A program made the translations under genes and the position numbers. DNA of 64,000 nt from Chlorogloeopsis sp. ULAP01 (lineage in GTDB: Bacteria > Cyanobacteriota > Cyanobacteriia > Cyanobacteriales > Nostocaceae), in contig NZ_JAUDRH010000001.1 of the NCBI RefSeq assembly GCF_030381805.1, positions 682,001 through 746,000 of the forward strand, read 5' to 3'. This document shows positions 34,228 through 42,880 of the stretch, piece by piece. Every line of letters begins with the position of its first letter. Positions within the stretch are counted from its first letter, which is position 1. Below the pieces are notes generated by a model. It ran no database searches. It saw only the letters and a list, made by a program, of their open reading frames with translations, and was not told the origin of the DNA.

Positions 34228-35766
34228 ATGCCACAGAATCCCGAAAAAATTGTAGATCACGTACAACTATTTCAACAGCCAGAGTACCAAGAACTCTTCA
34301 AGAACAAGCATGAGCAGTTTGAAGGCGCACACTCACCAGAAGAAGTTCAACGCGTTTCTGAATGGACAAAAGGCTGGGAGTACCGTGAAAAGAACTTTGC
34401 CCGTCAAGCATTAACTGTCAACCCTGCTAAAGGTTGCCAACCCGTAGGCGCTATTTTTGCTGCTGTCGGTTTTGAAGGCACCTTACCCTTTGTTCAAGGT
34501 TCTCAAGGTTGCGTTGCTTACTTCCGTACCCACCTCAGCCGTCACTACAAAGAGCCATTCTCAGCCGTGTCTTCTTCAATGACTGAAGATGCAGCCGTGT
34601 TCGGTGGTTTGAACAACATGATCGAAGGCTTGCAAGTTTCTTACCAACTCTACAAGCCCAAGATGATTGCTGTTTGCACCACCTGTATGGCAGAAGTTAT
34701 CGGTGATGACTTGGGTGCTTTCATCACCAATGCTAAGAATGCTGGTTCAATTCCCCAAGATTTTCCAGTACCTTTTGCCCACACCCCCAGTTTCGTTGGT
34801 TCTCACACCACTGGCTACGACAACATGATGAAGGGGATTCTGTCTAATTTGACAGAAGGCAAGAAAAAGGACAAAACCAACGGCAAAATCAACTTTATTC
34901 CTGGTTTTGATACCTATGTTGGCAACAACCGCGAATTAAAACGGATGTTGGGCTTAATGGGTATCGATTACACCGTCTTAGCGGACAACAGTGACTACCT
35001 AGATGCTCCCAATACTGGTGAGTATGATATGTACCCAGGTGGTACAAAGCTGGAAGACGCTGCTGATTCTTGCAATGCCGAAGCGACTGTTGCACTGCAA
35101 CGCTACACCACACCCAAGACTCGTGAATACATCGAAACTAAGTGGAAACAGCAAACTAAAGTCCTGCGTCCATTTGGTGTGAAGGGTACTGACGAGTTCT
35201 TGATGACTCTTTCTGAAATGACCGGTAAGCCCATTCCTCAAGAATTGGAAGATGAGCGTGGTCGTTTGGTTGACGCCATGACTGACTCCTACGCGTGGAT
35301 TCATGGCAAGAAGTTCGCTATCTACGGCGACCCAGATTTAATCTACAGCGTTACTAGTTTCTTGTTAGAGTTGGGTGCTGAACCAGTACACATCCTCTGC
35401 AACAATGGTGACGAAGCATTCAAGAAAGAAATGGAAGAATTGCTTAGTGCTAGCCCATTCGGTCAGCAAGCAACAGTCTGGATTGGCAAAGACTTGTGGC
35501 ATCTACGCAGCTTACTGTTTACTGAGCCTGTAGACTTCTTCGTTGGTAATTCCTACGGTAAGTACCTGTGGCGCGATACCAAGATCCCAATGGTACGGAT
35601 TGGTTATCCTCTGTTTGATCGCCACCACTTACACCGCTATCCTACACTTGGTTACCAAGGTGGTTTGAACTTACTCAACTGGGTTGTTAACACCATTCTT
35701 GATGAGTTGGATCGCAGCAGTAATATTGCAGGTAAGACCGATATCTCCTTCGATTTGATTCGTTAA
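34228..35766 (+). CDS. nifK: NifK, MoFe protein beta chain
   Basis: A 512-residue beta subunit of dinitrogenase. P-cluster Cys are in AKGCQPVGAIFA, GSQGCVAYFRTH and CTTCMAEVIGDD; the C-terminal block YPTLGYQGGLNLLNW is conserved. It forms the alpha2-beta2 MoFe protein with NifD. It is separated from nifD by a repeat-filled spacer, longer than the short gap usual in many diazotrophs. Confidence 0.98.
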   Translation: MPQNPEKIVDHVQLFQQPEYQELFKNKHEQFEGAHSPEEVQRVSEWTKGWEYREKNFARQALTVNPAKGCQPVGAIFAAVGFEGTLPFVQGSQGCVAYFRTHLSRHYKEPFSAVSSSMTEDAAVFGGLNNMIEGLQVSYQLYKPKMIAVCTTCMAEVIGDDLGAFITNAKNAGSIPQDFPVPFAHTPSFVGSHTTGYDNMMKGILSNLTEGKKKDKTNGKINFIPGFDTYVGNNRELKRMLGLMGIDYTVLADNSDYLDAPNTGEYDMYPGGTKLEDAADSCNAEATVALQRYTTPKTREYIETKWKQQTKVLRPFGVKGTDEFLMTLSEMTGKPIPQELEDERGRLVDAMTDSYAWIHGKKFAIYGDPDLIYSVTSFLLELGAEPVHILCNNGDEAFKKEMEELLSASPFGQQATVWIGKDLWHLRSLLFTEPVDFFVGNSYGKYLWRDTKIPMVRIGYPLFDRHHLHRYPTLGYQGGLNLLNWVVNTILDELDRSSNIAGKTDISFDLIR

Positions 35767-35796
35767 GAATCTCATTAACTCGCAGCGTGCCAATAA

Positions 35797-35900
35797 GGGA
35801 CTAGGGACGAAGAAGAGGACAAGGGGACACGGGGACACGGGGAGGACACTTCCGTGCGGAGGTCCCCTCCGTTGAGGAAAGTGTCCGTCGACAAGGAGAA
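35797..35900. repeat. Repeat cluster downstream of nifK
   Basis: GGGACTAGGGACG, then GGGGACACGGGGACACGGGG, then a hairpin CTTCCGTGCGGAGGTCCCCTCCGTTGAGGAAAG. It combines two of the repeat families seen elsewhere in the nif region. Confidence 0.65.
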
Positions 35901-36015
35901 GATTTCTTCCTACAGATCGCTTCCTCCACTCTCCCCCTCTCCCTTTCCTCATTTATCCCCGATTCCCAATTCCCAATTCCTTTTTTCTTTGAAATTATTA
36001 CCCAATTTGCTAAAG

Positions 36016-36342
36016 ATGGCTTCTGTAAATCACACTCACAACCACCCTAACTTTCATCCACCAAACTATCAAAAATCTGGTGGTTTTGATATTCTATATC
36101 CACTACGTCGATTCGTGGATAACATTCAGGTAAAAAACCATCGTCTGGCTCATCTAATTTGCCAAATAATTCCTTGCTGTTGCCCCTTTGAGCGCAGTAT
36201 TAAAATGTTTGGGTGTACATTTAATATTCCTGCGTTGTGCAAGCTAAATCCCTTATATGACAATTTTGTAGGATTACGTTTTCGTGCCTTATCTTACCTC
36301 AGCGATGAATGTGGAGAAGATGTCACGAAATATATTTGCTAG
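36016..36342 (+). CDS. Mo-dependent nitrogenase C-terminal (Mo-nitro_C) family protein
   Basis: A 108-residue protein between nifK and nifE. The C-terminal 80 residues fit the cyanobacterial Mo-nitro_C family: NHRLAHLICQIIPCCCPFER, CTFNIPALCKLNPLYD, then RFRALSYLSDECGED. Several Cys (CCCPFE, FGCTF, ALCKL) suggest metal or redox chemistry, but function is unknown. The N-terminus has a His/Asn run (NHTHNHPNFH). The start at 36016 is chosen because upstream in-frame sequence is repeat-derived. Confidence 0.85.
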   Translation: MASVNHTHNHPNFHPPNYQKSGGFDILYPLRRFVDNIQVKNHRLAHLICQIIPCCCPFERSIKMFGCTFNIPALCKLNPLYDNFVGLRFRALSYLSDECGEDVTKYIC

Positions 36343-36379
36343 TCGTTACATATTACTCATTATTCAATACTCATTATCG

Positions 36380-36500
36380 ATTACTAATTAGTTAATGGTT
36401 AGTAGTTAGTAGGTAGTAGTTAGTAAATATTCTGTAATTAACTTCAAATCAGCACATCTATTAAGAAACTGGCTTCCTTCTGCCTACTGCCTACTGCATA
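36380..36500. repeat. TTAGTAG-type tandem repeats upstream of nifE
   Basis: TAGTTAATGGTTAGTAGTTAGTAGGTAGTAGTTAG is followed by CTGCCTACTGCCTACTGC. These are the same degenerate heptamer families as in other nif gaps. Confidence 0.65.
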
Positions 36501-36546
36501 GCTGCCTTTTTCCAATTAACAACTTTCATCCAGCGCGAGGAAACAG

Positions 36547-38025
36547 ATGACAATCACCCAAGGCAAAATCAATGAGCTGCTCTCTGAACCAGGATGCGAG
36601 CATAATCATCAGACTCATGGAGACAAAAAAAATAAAACTTGCAAACAACAAGCTCAACCTGGGGCTGCTCAAGGAGGCTGCTCCTTTGATGGTGCAATGA
36701 TTGCCCTAGTACCGATTACTGATGCTGCTCATTTAGTCCACGGGCCGATCGCCTGCGCTGGAAATTCCTGGGGTAGTCGTGGTAGTCTCTCTTCTGGGCC
36801 TCAACTTTACAAGTTTGGCTTTACTACCGATTTAAGTGAAAATGATGTAATTTTTGGAGGCGAAAAAAAGCTTTATAAAGCTATCCTAGATATTCACCAA
36901 CGCTATCAACCAGCAGCAGTATTTGTTTATTCCACCTGTGTCACTGCTTTAATTGGTGAAGACATGGATGCAGTTTGCCAAGCTGCTGCCAAGAAAATTG
37001 GTATCCCTGTTATCCCTGTCAATTCTCCTGGTTTTGTAGGTAGTAAAAATCTTGGTAACCGCATTGCTGGTGAAGTATTGTTGGAACACGTTGTTGGCAC
37101 TGCCGAACCTGAATACACTACGCCCTATGATATTAACCTCATCGGTGAGTACAATATCGCCGGTGAAATGTGGAATGTCATCCCATTACTGGAAAAATTA
37201 GGCATCCGTGTTTTGGCAAAAATGACTGGTGACTCTCGCTACGAAGAAATTTGTTACGCCCACCGTGCCAAGCTCAACGTGATGATTTGCTCCAAAGCCT
37301 TGATTAACATGGCAAGAAAGATGAAGGAGCGCTACGGTATTCCTTACATTGAGGAATCTTTCTACGGTGTGGAGGACATGAACCGCTGTTTGCGGAACAT
37401 CGCTGCACAATTAGGTGACCCCGATCTACAGGAACGTACAGAAAAGTTGATTGCTGAAGAAACTGCTGCACTACAAGATAAACTAGCTCCATATCGCGCC
37501 CGTCTGAAAGGCAAGCGCGTTGTTCTTTATACTGGAGGCGTGAAGAGCTGGTCAATTATTTCTGCGGCAAAAGACTTGGGAATGGAAGTGGTAGCAACCA
37601 GTACTAAAAAAAGTACGGAAGAAGATAAAGCCCGCATCAAAGAGTTACTTGGTCAAGACGGCATCACACTGGAAAAGGGCAACCCCCAAGAAATATTGCG
37701 GGTGATTAATGAAACAAAAGCTGAGATGTTAGTTGCTGGTGGTCGCAATCAATACACTGCTCTCAAAGCCCGGATTCCTTTTTTAGATATCAATCAGGAA
37801 CGCCATCACGCCTATGCAGGTTATGTAGGGATGGTAGAAATGGCACGTGAGTTAGATGAAGCCCTCTACAGTCCTGTGTGGGAGCAAGTACGTAAACCTG
37901 CACCTTGGGAAGAGGACGCAGGAAATAAGGACACGGGGAATATCTCGGCGTCTGCATTTCTCCGCATCTCCGTGTCGCCTGAAATTCGCCTCCCACTATC
38001 TGCATCTTTCGAGGAGGAAGTTTAA
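36547..38025 (+). CDS. nifE: NifE, FeMo-co assembly scaffold subunit
   Basis: A 492-residue NifD paralogue that forms the NifEN scaffold, where NifB-co matures to FeMo-co. Key Cys are in AQGGCSFDGA, GPIACAGNSWG and YSTCVTALIGED, with the NifD-like ICSKALINM segment. The last 35 or so residues, after APWEED, are unlike NifE and are translated from a GGACACGGGGAAT...CTCCGCATCTCCGTGTC repeat. The stop overlaps the nifN start (TAATG), so the added tail carries the nifN ribosome-binding site GAGGAGG. Confidence 0.96.
   Translation: MTITQGKINELLSEPGCEHNHQTHGDKKNKTCKQQAQPGAAQGGCSFDGAMIALVPITDAAHLVHGPIACAGNSWGSRGSLSSGPQLYKFGFTTDLSENDVIFGGEKKLYKAILDIHQRYQPAAVFVYSTCVTALIGEDMDAVCQAAAKKIGIPVIPVNSPGFVGSKNLGNRIAGEVLLEHVVGTAEPEYTTPYDINLIGEYNIAGEMWNVIPLLEKLGIRVLAKMTGDSRYEEICYAHRAKLNVMICSKALINMARKMKERYGIPYIEESFYGVEDMNRCLRNIAAQLGDPDLQERTEKLIAEETAALQDKLAPYRARLKGKRVVLYTGGVKSWSIISAAKDLGMEVVATSTKKSTEEDKARIKELLGQDGITLEKGNPQEILRVINETKAEMLVAGGRNQYTALKARIPFLDINQERHHAYAGYVGMVEMARELDEALYSPVWEQVRKPAPWEEDAGNKDTGNISASAFLRISVSPEIRLPLSASFEEEV
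37912..37990. repeat. Dispersed repeat fused in-frame to the nifE 3' end
   Basis: Starts GAGGACGCAGGAAATAAGG, includes ACACGGGGAATATC and ends CTCCGCATCTCCGTGTCGCC; the two sides are partly inverse. Closely related sequence lies inside coxB (50889-51040). It is coding here, adding about 26 residues. Confidence 0.75.
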
Positions 38026-39350
38026 TGGCGACTGTTGTTGTTCCCAATAAACCAGTTGTAGTTAATCCTCTCAAACAAAGTCAAACCTTGGGTGCAGCCC
38101 TTGCTTTTTTGGGATTGAAAGGAATGATGCCTTTACTCCACGGTTCCCAAGGCTGTACTGCTTTCGCTAAAGTGATACTGGTGCGGCATTTTAGGGAGGC
38201 AATTCCCCTCTCGACCACAGCAATGACCGAAGTCACCACAATTTTAGGTGGGGAGGAGAATGTTGAAGAGGCAATCTTAACTCTGGTGCAAAAGTCACAG
38301 CCAGAAATTATCGGTTTGTGTACGACTGGACTGACGGAAACCAGAGGGGATGATATGGAAGGTATTCTCAAGGATTTTCGCAAACGTCATCCAGAACTGG
38401 ATGAACTGCCAATTATCTTGGTTTCCTCTCCAGATTTTAAAGGTGCATTACAAGATGGCTTTGCTGCTGCGGTGGAAAGCACAGTCAAAGAGATTCCCCT
38501 ATTAGGTGAGAAAAAGGCACAGCAAATCACAATTTTGATGAGTTCTGCCTTTGCACCAGGGGATGTGCAACAGGTAAAAGAGATTGTCACCGCCTTTGGA
38601 TTTACACCAATTATCGTACCTGACCTTTCCGCTTCTTTGGATGGTCACTTAGATGATTCTTACAGTCCGATTACAGGCGGTGGCACAACTCTGGTACAAT
38701 TGCATAAAGTTGGCAGTTCTGCTTTCACCTTGGCACTGGGTGAAAGTATGCGGAATGCAGCGAAAATTCTGCAACATCGCTTCGGCACGCCCTTTGAGGT
38801 ATTTACAGAACTGACAGGGTTAGAACCAACAGATAAATTTTTGCAATTTCTGGCGGAATTGAGCGGTAGTAGCGTACCAGAAAAATATCGCCGCCAACGT
38901 CGCCAGTTACAAGATGCCATGCTAGACACTCACTTTTATTTTGGTCGCAAACGAGTGTCTTTAGCATTGGAACCAGATTTATTATGGTCTACAGTTTGTT
39001 TTTTACAATCAATGGGGGCAGAAATACAAGCAGCTGTAACGACAACGCGATCGCCTTTATTAGAAAAACTCCCCATTGAGAAGGTCATTATCAGCGATTT
39101 AGAAGATTTTGAGCAACTTGCAGCAGGATCTGACTTACTAGTAGGTAACTCTCACATAGCAGCGATCGCCAAACGACTCGACATCCCTCTTTACCGTCAA
39201 GGAATTCCCATTTTTGACCGTTTGGGTAATGGTCAATTTACCAAAGCGGGTTACAAAGGCACGATCCAGATGTTATTTGACATTGGCAATCTCTTTTTAG
39301 AAGCAGAGGAAGCAAAAGTGAGAGATAGAAATATTCAAGGTGATTGGTAA
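38025..39350 (+). CDS. nifN: NifN, FeMo-co assembly scaffold subunit
   Basis: A 441-residue NifK paralogue that partners NifE. Conserved features are VNPLKQSQTLGAALAFLG, HGSQGCTAFAKV, and CTTGLTETRGDD where NifK has CTTCMAE. FDRLGNGQFTKAGYKG lies near the C-terminus. Length is normal. Its ATG overlaps the nifE stop by one base, giving translational coupling. Confidence 0.96.
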   Translation: MATVVVPNKPVVVNPLKQSQTLGAALAFLGLKGMMPLLHGSQGCTAFAKVILVRHFREAIPLSTTAMTEVTTILGGEENVEEAILTLVQKSQPEIIGLCTTGLTETRGDDMEGILKDFRKRHPELDELPIILVSSPDFKGALQDGFAAAVESTVKEIPLLGEKKAQQITILMSSAFAPGDVQQVKEIVTAFGFTPIIVPDLSASLDGHLDDSYSPITGGGTTLVQLHKVGSSAFTLALGESMRNAAKILQHRFGTPFEVFTELTGLEPTDKFLQFLAELSGSSVPEKYRRQRRQLQDAMLDTHFYFGRKRVSLALEPDLLWSTVCFLQSMGAEIQAAVTTTRSPLLEKLPIEKVIISDLEDFEQLAAGSDLLVGNSHIAAIAKRLDIPLYRQGIPIFDRLGNGQFTKAGYKGTIQMLFDIGNLFLEAEEAKVRDRNIQGDW

Positions 39351-39440
39351 TAACAAGGCTAATAGTTAATAGCTAATCGCTAATAGTATTTCACTATTAA
39401 CTATTAGCAGTTAGCCATTAGCAGTCTGAAACTCAAAGTT
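39351..39440. repeat. Inverted AT-rich tandem repeat between nifN and nifX
   Basis: TAATAGTTAATAGCTAATCGCTAATAG is followed by CTATTAACTATTAGCAGTTAGCC, forming a long imperfect hairpin. The same family occurs at 40340-40405 and around hesA-hesB-fdxH. Confidence 0.6.
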
Positions 39441-39446
39441 ACTAGC

Positions 39447-39866
39447 ATGACGATGAAAATAGCCTTCACAACTAACGACCGAGTTCATATTAATGCTCAC
39501 TTTGGCTGGGCTAAAACTATCGATATTTATGAGATATCATCAGAGGGTTATCAGTTCATAGAAACCTTAAACTTTGGTGGAAATCTCAAAGAAGATGGGA
39601 ACGAAGATAAATTAATTCCTAAATTGGATGCAGTTGTTGATTGTACAATTGTTTATGTGTCAGCAATTGGCGGAAATGCTGCGGCACGTTTAATTAAGAA
39701 AGGTGTTACTCCAGTTAAAGCACGAACTGAACAAGAAAAAATTACTGATATTCTAGAAAACCTAGTCAAAACTTTGCAGGGGAGTCCTCCACCTTGGTTG
39801 CGTAAAGCCCTACAGCAAAAATCTCGCAGCTTTGAAGATGAATTAGAGGAGGAAGCAACGGTATGA
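39447..39866 (+). CDS. nifX: NifX, FeMo-co precursor carrier
   Basis: A 139-residue protein of the NifX/NafY family that binds NifB-co or VK-cluster in transit. Conserved N-terminus MKIAFTTNDRVHINAHFGWAK with the His of the family, and KARTEQEKITDILENLVKTL. Its stop overlaps the next gene by four bases. Confidence 0.95.
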   Translation: MTMKIAFTTNDRVHINAHFGWAKTIDIYEISSEGYQFIETLNFGGNLKEDGNEDKLIPKLDAVVDCTIVYVSAIGGNAAARLIKKGVTPVKARTEQEKITDILENLVKTLQGSPPPWLRKALQQKSRSFEDELEEEATV

Positions 39867-40339
39867 GCGCAACTAATAGCATGAATGGAACAGCTACAAC
39901 AGAAGTTTTAAAGTCACCTTTCTTGAAAGCGATCGTACAACAAATTCGTGGACAAGATAGTTATGGAGTATATCGAAATTGGTCGGATGAATTGATACTA
40001 AAACCTTTTGTTGTTACCAAACAAAAGAAACGTGAAATTTCTGTTGAAGGTGAAGTAGATCCGATTACTGTAGCAAGAATTATGGCATTTTACCGAGCTG
40101 TTGCAGCCCGGATTGAACAAGAAACTGGTCTTTTATCTCAGGTTGTAGTTGATTTAAGCCATGAGGGTTTTGGCTGGGCGCTAGTCTTTTCTGGTCGTTT
40201 ACTACTAGCTGTTAAAACTTTGCGAGATGCTCATCGTTTTGGTTTTGAATCATTAGAAAAAGTAGCAGAAGAAGGAGAAAATTTAGTACAAAAAGGCGTG
40301 GAATTAGCCCAACGTTTTCCGGAAGTAGGAAGACTGTAA
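39863..40339 (+). CDS. NifX-associated protein (DUF269)
   Basis: A 158-residue member of the NifX-associated DUF269 family, always found near nifX. Recognised by FLKAIVQQIRGQDSYGVYRNW and the DPITVARIMAFYRAVAARIEQETG block. Thought to act in cofactor assembly, though its exact role is unknown. Translationally coupled to nifX by an ATGA overlap. Confidence 0.93.
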   Translation: MSATNSMNGTATTEVLKSPFLKAIVQQIRGQDSYGVYRNWSDELILKPFVVTKQKKREISVEGEVDPITVARIMAFYRAVAARIEQETGLLSQVVVDLSHEGFGWALVFSGRLLLAVKTLRDAHRFGFESLEKVAEEGENLVQKGVELAQRFPEVGRL

Positions 40340-40411
40340 AAAATTATTAATAATTAATAGCTAATAGCTAATAATTAATAGCTAATTGTCATTAGCTATT
40401 AACGTATAGAG

Positions 40412-40636
40412 ATGCCTATGAATCAATCCAAAAAAATGACAATTGAAGAACTACAAACTCAAATCAAACGTCTTAATAGTAAAGCAGGTCAAATGAAAAT
40501 GGATCTGCACGATTTAGCAGAGGGCTTACCAACAGATTACGAAAAGCTTATGGACGTTGCTGCTGCAACTTATAAAATTTATTGTCAGCTAGATGAATTA
40601 AAGCAACAACTGAAACAAATGGAGCAAAAAAAATGA
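40412..40636 (+). CDS. DUF683 / CCE_0567-type small metalloprotein
   Basis: A 74-residue two-helix protein (IEELQTQIKRLNSKAGQMKM, LHDLAEGLPTDYEKLMDVA). It matches the DUF683 family, whose Cyanothece member CCE_0567 binds metal. It is part of the nif operon and overlaps nifW by four bases (ATGA). ATG 40418 is an alternative start. Confidence 0.9.
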   Translation: MPMNQSKKMTIEELQTQIKRLNSKAGQMKMDLHDLAEGLPTDYEKLMDVAAATYKIYCQLDELKQQLKQMEQKK

Positions 40637-40950
40637 GCGAAGATTGGAATAAGTTCCAAAAGCTCACAGAAGCAGAGGAATATTTTGACTTTTTTCAACT
40701 ACCTTATGACCAAAAGGTTGTCAATGTAAATCGTCTACATATTCTCAAAAAGTTCTCCCAATATATTCAAGAAATTGATGAGAATTATACTGACCTTAGT
40801 GCCGCAGATAAGTTAAGTAAATATTGTGAGGCGCTGCAAAAGGCTTATCAAGTTTTTATCGAATCTACACCTCAAGAACAAAAGCTGTTCAAAGTGTTTA
40901 ACCAGAAGCCTAAAAATGTAATTACGCTGACAGAAATCACTTCTGATTAG
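40633..40950 (+). CDS. nifW: NifW, nitrogenase-protective protein
   Basis: A 105-residue NifW, a protein that helps protect or mature the MoFe protein, especially under oxygen. Recognised by the N-terminal FQKLTEAEEYFDFFQLPYD and VNVNRLHILKKFSQYI, with the C-terminal VFNQKPKNVITLTEI. It is followed 10 bp later by hesA. Confidence 0.94.
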   Translation: MSEDWNKFQKLTEAEEYFDFFQLPYDQKVVNVNRLHILKKFSQYIQEIDENYTDLSAADKLSKYCEALQKAYQVFIESTPQEQKLFKVFNQKPKNVITLTEITSD

Positions 40951-40960
40951 GAGGTAAAAA

Positions 40961-41749
40961 GTGATAGACCTAACGCCTACCGAGTTAGAACGTTACCGTC
41001 GCCAAATGATGCTCCCTAATTTTGGCGAAGTTGCACAAAAGCGCCTGAAGTCAGCGACTGTTCTGGTGACGGGTGTGGGAGGATTAGGCGGTACGGCAGC
41101 GCTTTACCTAGCGGTAGCAGGCGTTGGGCGACTGATCCTAGTCCGAGGTGGCGATCTGCGACTTGATGATATGAATCGTCAAATTTTAATGACGCATGAT
41201 TGGGTTGGTAAGCCAAGGGTTTTTAAGGCAAAAGAAACTTTAGAAGCAATCAATCCTGATGTCAAAGTAGAAGCAGTTCATGAATATGTCACCTCGGAGA
41301 ATGTGGATGTTTTGGTGCAATCCGCAGATATGGCACTCGACTGCGCCCATAATTTTACGGAGCGCGATTTGTTGAATGAAGCTTGCGTACGGTGGCGTAA
41401 GCCAATGGTGGAAGCAGCGATGGATGGGATGGAAGCTTATCTAACTACGATTATTCCCGGTGTGACGCCTTGTTTATCTTGCTTGTTTCCCGAAAAACCA
41501 GATTGGGATCGGCGTGGATTTTCAGTGTTAGGTGCTGTATCTGGAACTCTTGCTTGTCTTTCTGCATTGGAAGCAATTAAGCTGATCACTGGATTTAGCC
41601 AACCTCTCCTATCGCAACTGCTGACAATAGATCTGGCTCGGATGGAATTTGCCAAGCGTCATTCTTACCGCGATCGCTCTTGCCCAGTGTGTGGTAATAA
41701 TGCACCTTGGAGATACTTGCAATCAAAATCCACAGTCATTAGTCATTAG
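40961..41749 (+). CDS. hesA: HesA, E1/ThiF-like protein
   Basis: A 262-residue MoeB/ThiF-family protein. ATP-binding motif VLVTGVGGLGGTAALYLAVAG, then LVRGGDLRLDDMNRQILM, and two CxxC zinc pairs (CLSCLF, CPVCGNN). Hes genes are expressed in heterocysts and support nitrogenase, probably in sulfur or metal cofactor supply. Starts at GTG with AGGAGG six bases upstream. It is a second E1-like gene in this window, unrelated in context to the one at 21.1 kb. Confidence 0.93.
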   Translation: MIDLTPTELERYRRQMMLPNFGEVAQKRLKSATVLVTGVGGLGGTAALYLAVAGVGRLILVRGGDLRLDDMNRQILMTHDWVGKPRVFKAKETLEAINPDVKVEAVHEYVTSENVDVLVQSADMALDCAHNFTERDLLNEACVRWRKPMVEAAMDGMEAYLTTIIPGVTPCLSCLFPEKPDWDRRGFSVLGAVSGTLACLSALEAIKLITGFSQPLLSQLLTIDLARMEFAKRHSYRDRSCPVCGNNAPWRYLQSKSTVISH

Positions 41750-41829
41750 TTGATGGTTAATCGAAATGGAATGAACAATTAACTATTAACAGTTAGCTAT
41801 CAACAAATTTTCAATAATCAGGAGGTCAG

Positions 41830-42201
41830 ATGTCTGTTAATTTGACAGAAAAAGCAGAATTTCGATTGCGAGCATTTTTAGCAGGTTCTACTCCCGATGC
41901 CAACGACGTAACTAAAGGCATCCGTATCTCTGTTAAAGATGGTGGTTGCAGTGGTTACGAATATGCAATGGATGTCACTAGTAAGCCACAAGCAAATGAT
42001 TTAGTGATCCAGCAAGGTAAAGTAACCATTTATGTTGATGCCGAAAGTGCGCCCCTATTAGAAGGGATTGTCATTGATTTTATTGATGGCGTAATGGAAA
42101 GCGGCTTCAAGTTTATCAACCCCAATGCAACTGAAACCTGTGGTTGCGGCAAGTCATTCAAAACAAGCGATTGTTCGTCTGCGGGTGTACCTTGCAGTTA
42201 A
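41830..42201 (+). CDS. hesB: HesB, IscA-type Fe-S carrier
   Basis: A 123-residue A-type carrier. The three cluster Cys are in DGGCSGYEY and TCGCGKSF, and a heterocyst-type tail SDCSSAGVPCS follows. It delivers Fe-S clusters, probably to nitrogenase-related proteins. AGGAGG precedes the ATG. Confidence 0.94.
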   Translation: MSVNLTEKAEFRLRAFLAGSTPDANDVTKGIRISVKDGGCSGYEYAMDVTSKPQANDLVIQQGKVTIYVDAESAPLLEGIVIDFIDGVMESGFKFINPNATETCGCGKSFKTSDCSSAGVPCS

Positions 42202-42258
42202 TAGCTATTGGTTAATAGCTAATAGCAATCAACAACGTTTTTTGAGGAGAACACGAAA

Positions 42259-42558
42259 ATGGCAACTTATCAAGTTAGATTAATCAACAAAAAAGAAGAC
42301 CTTGACGCTACAATCGAAGTTGACGAAGAAACTACCATCTTAGAAGCAGCAGAGGAAAATGGAATTGAGTTGCCATTCTCTTGTCACTCTGGTTCTTGCT
42401 CTAGCTGCGTTGGTAAGGTAGTTGAAGGTGAAATCGATCAATCTGAGCAAATCTTCCTTGATGACGATCAGGTTTCTAAAGGCTTCGCTTTACTTTGCGT
42501 GACCTATCCACGTTCTAATTGCACGATTAAGACTCATCAAGAACCTTATCTTGTCTAA
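42259..42558 (+). CDS. fdxH: FdxH, heterocyst [2Fe-2S] ferredoxin
   Basis: A 99-residue plant-type ferredoxin, the direct electron donor to NifH in heterocysts. Cluster ligands lie in PFSCHSGSCSSCVGKV and ALLCVTYP. The residues around the cluster (GSCSSC) and the C-terminal PRSNCTIKTHQEPYLV are characteristic of FdxH rather than PetF. It ends the nif run; a terminator-like hairpin lies 48 bp downstream. Confidence 0.96.
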   Translation: MATYQVRLINKKEDLDATIEVDEETTILEAAEENGIELPFSCHSGSCSSCVGKVVEGEIDQSEQIFLDDDQVSKGFALLCVTYPRSNCTIKTHQEPYLV

Positions 42559-42605
42559 AGTTTTTATTTTTTTCCTCTTCATTTTCTCTTTTTCTAGCTA
42601 ATTTT

Positions 42606-42645
42606 GAAGTTATAGCTTTTGCATAGCTATGACTTCTTATTTATA
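42606..42645 (+). terminator. Probable nif operon terminator
   Basis: A 12-bp stem with one mismatch (GAAGTTATAGCT/AGCTATGACTTC), loop TTTGCAT, then TTATTTATATTTTG. It is the first strong hairpin after fdxH. Confidence 0.6.
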
Positions 42646-42686
42646 TTTTGAATATTCAATACTATTTACAGCAGATTGCAAGTGAA

Positions 42687-42880
42687 TGAAGTACACCCCT
42701 CAGCAAGGGTAGCCAGCGCCTTGCGGAGAGAAGCGCCTTGCGGGGGTTTCCCCCGTTGGGGCGACTTCGGAGGGTTCCTCCCCCAATTCCCACTCCGTGG
42801 GGGCATTGAACCCCCCGTTGTGGCGACTGGCGTGGTACAGAGGGGGTACTCGATAGAGTGGGTGGGATTAATGTACTTCA
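42687..42880. mobile_element. MITE-like palindromic element
   Basis: About 194 bp bounded by inverted 9-mers TGAAGTACA and TGTACTTCA. It is filled with GC-rich hairpins (CGGGGGTTTCCCCCG, CCACTCCGTGGGGG). Open frames exist on both strands only because of its composition. No transposase. Its hairpins match those in the nifD-nifK spacer. Confidence 0.55.

Noticed and set aside
35854..36015. Longer N-terminus for the Mo-nitro_C protein
   Set aside because: The added part is translated from Ser/Pro-rich repeat sequence; the family domain begins after ATG 36016.
40961..41749. HesA as part of a second ubiquitin-like conjugation system
   Set aside because: It is the standard nif-cluster HesA with CxxC pairs and sits with hesB and fdxH; no extra Ubl gene is adjacent.
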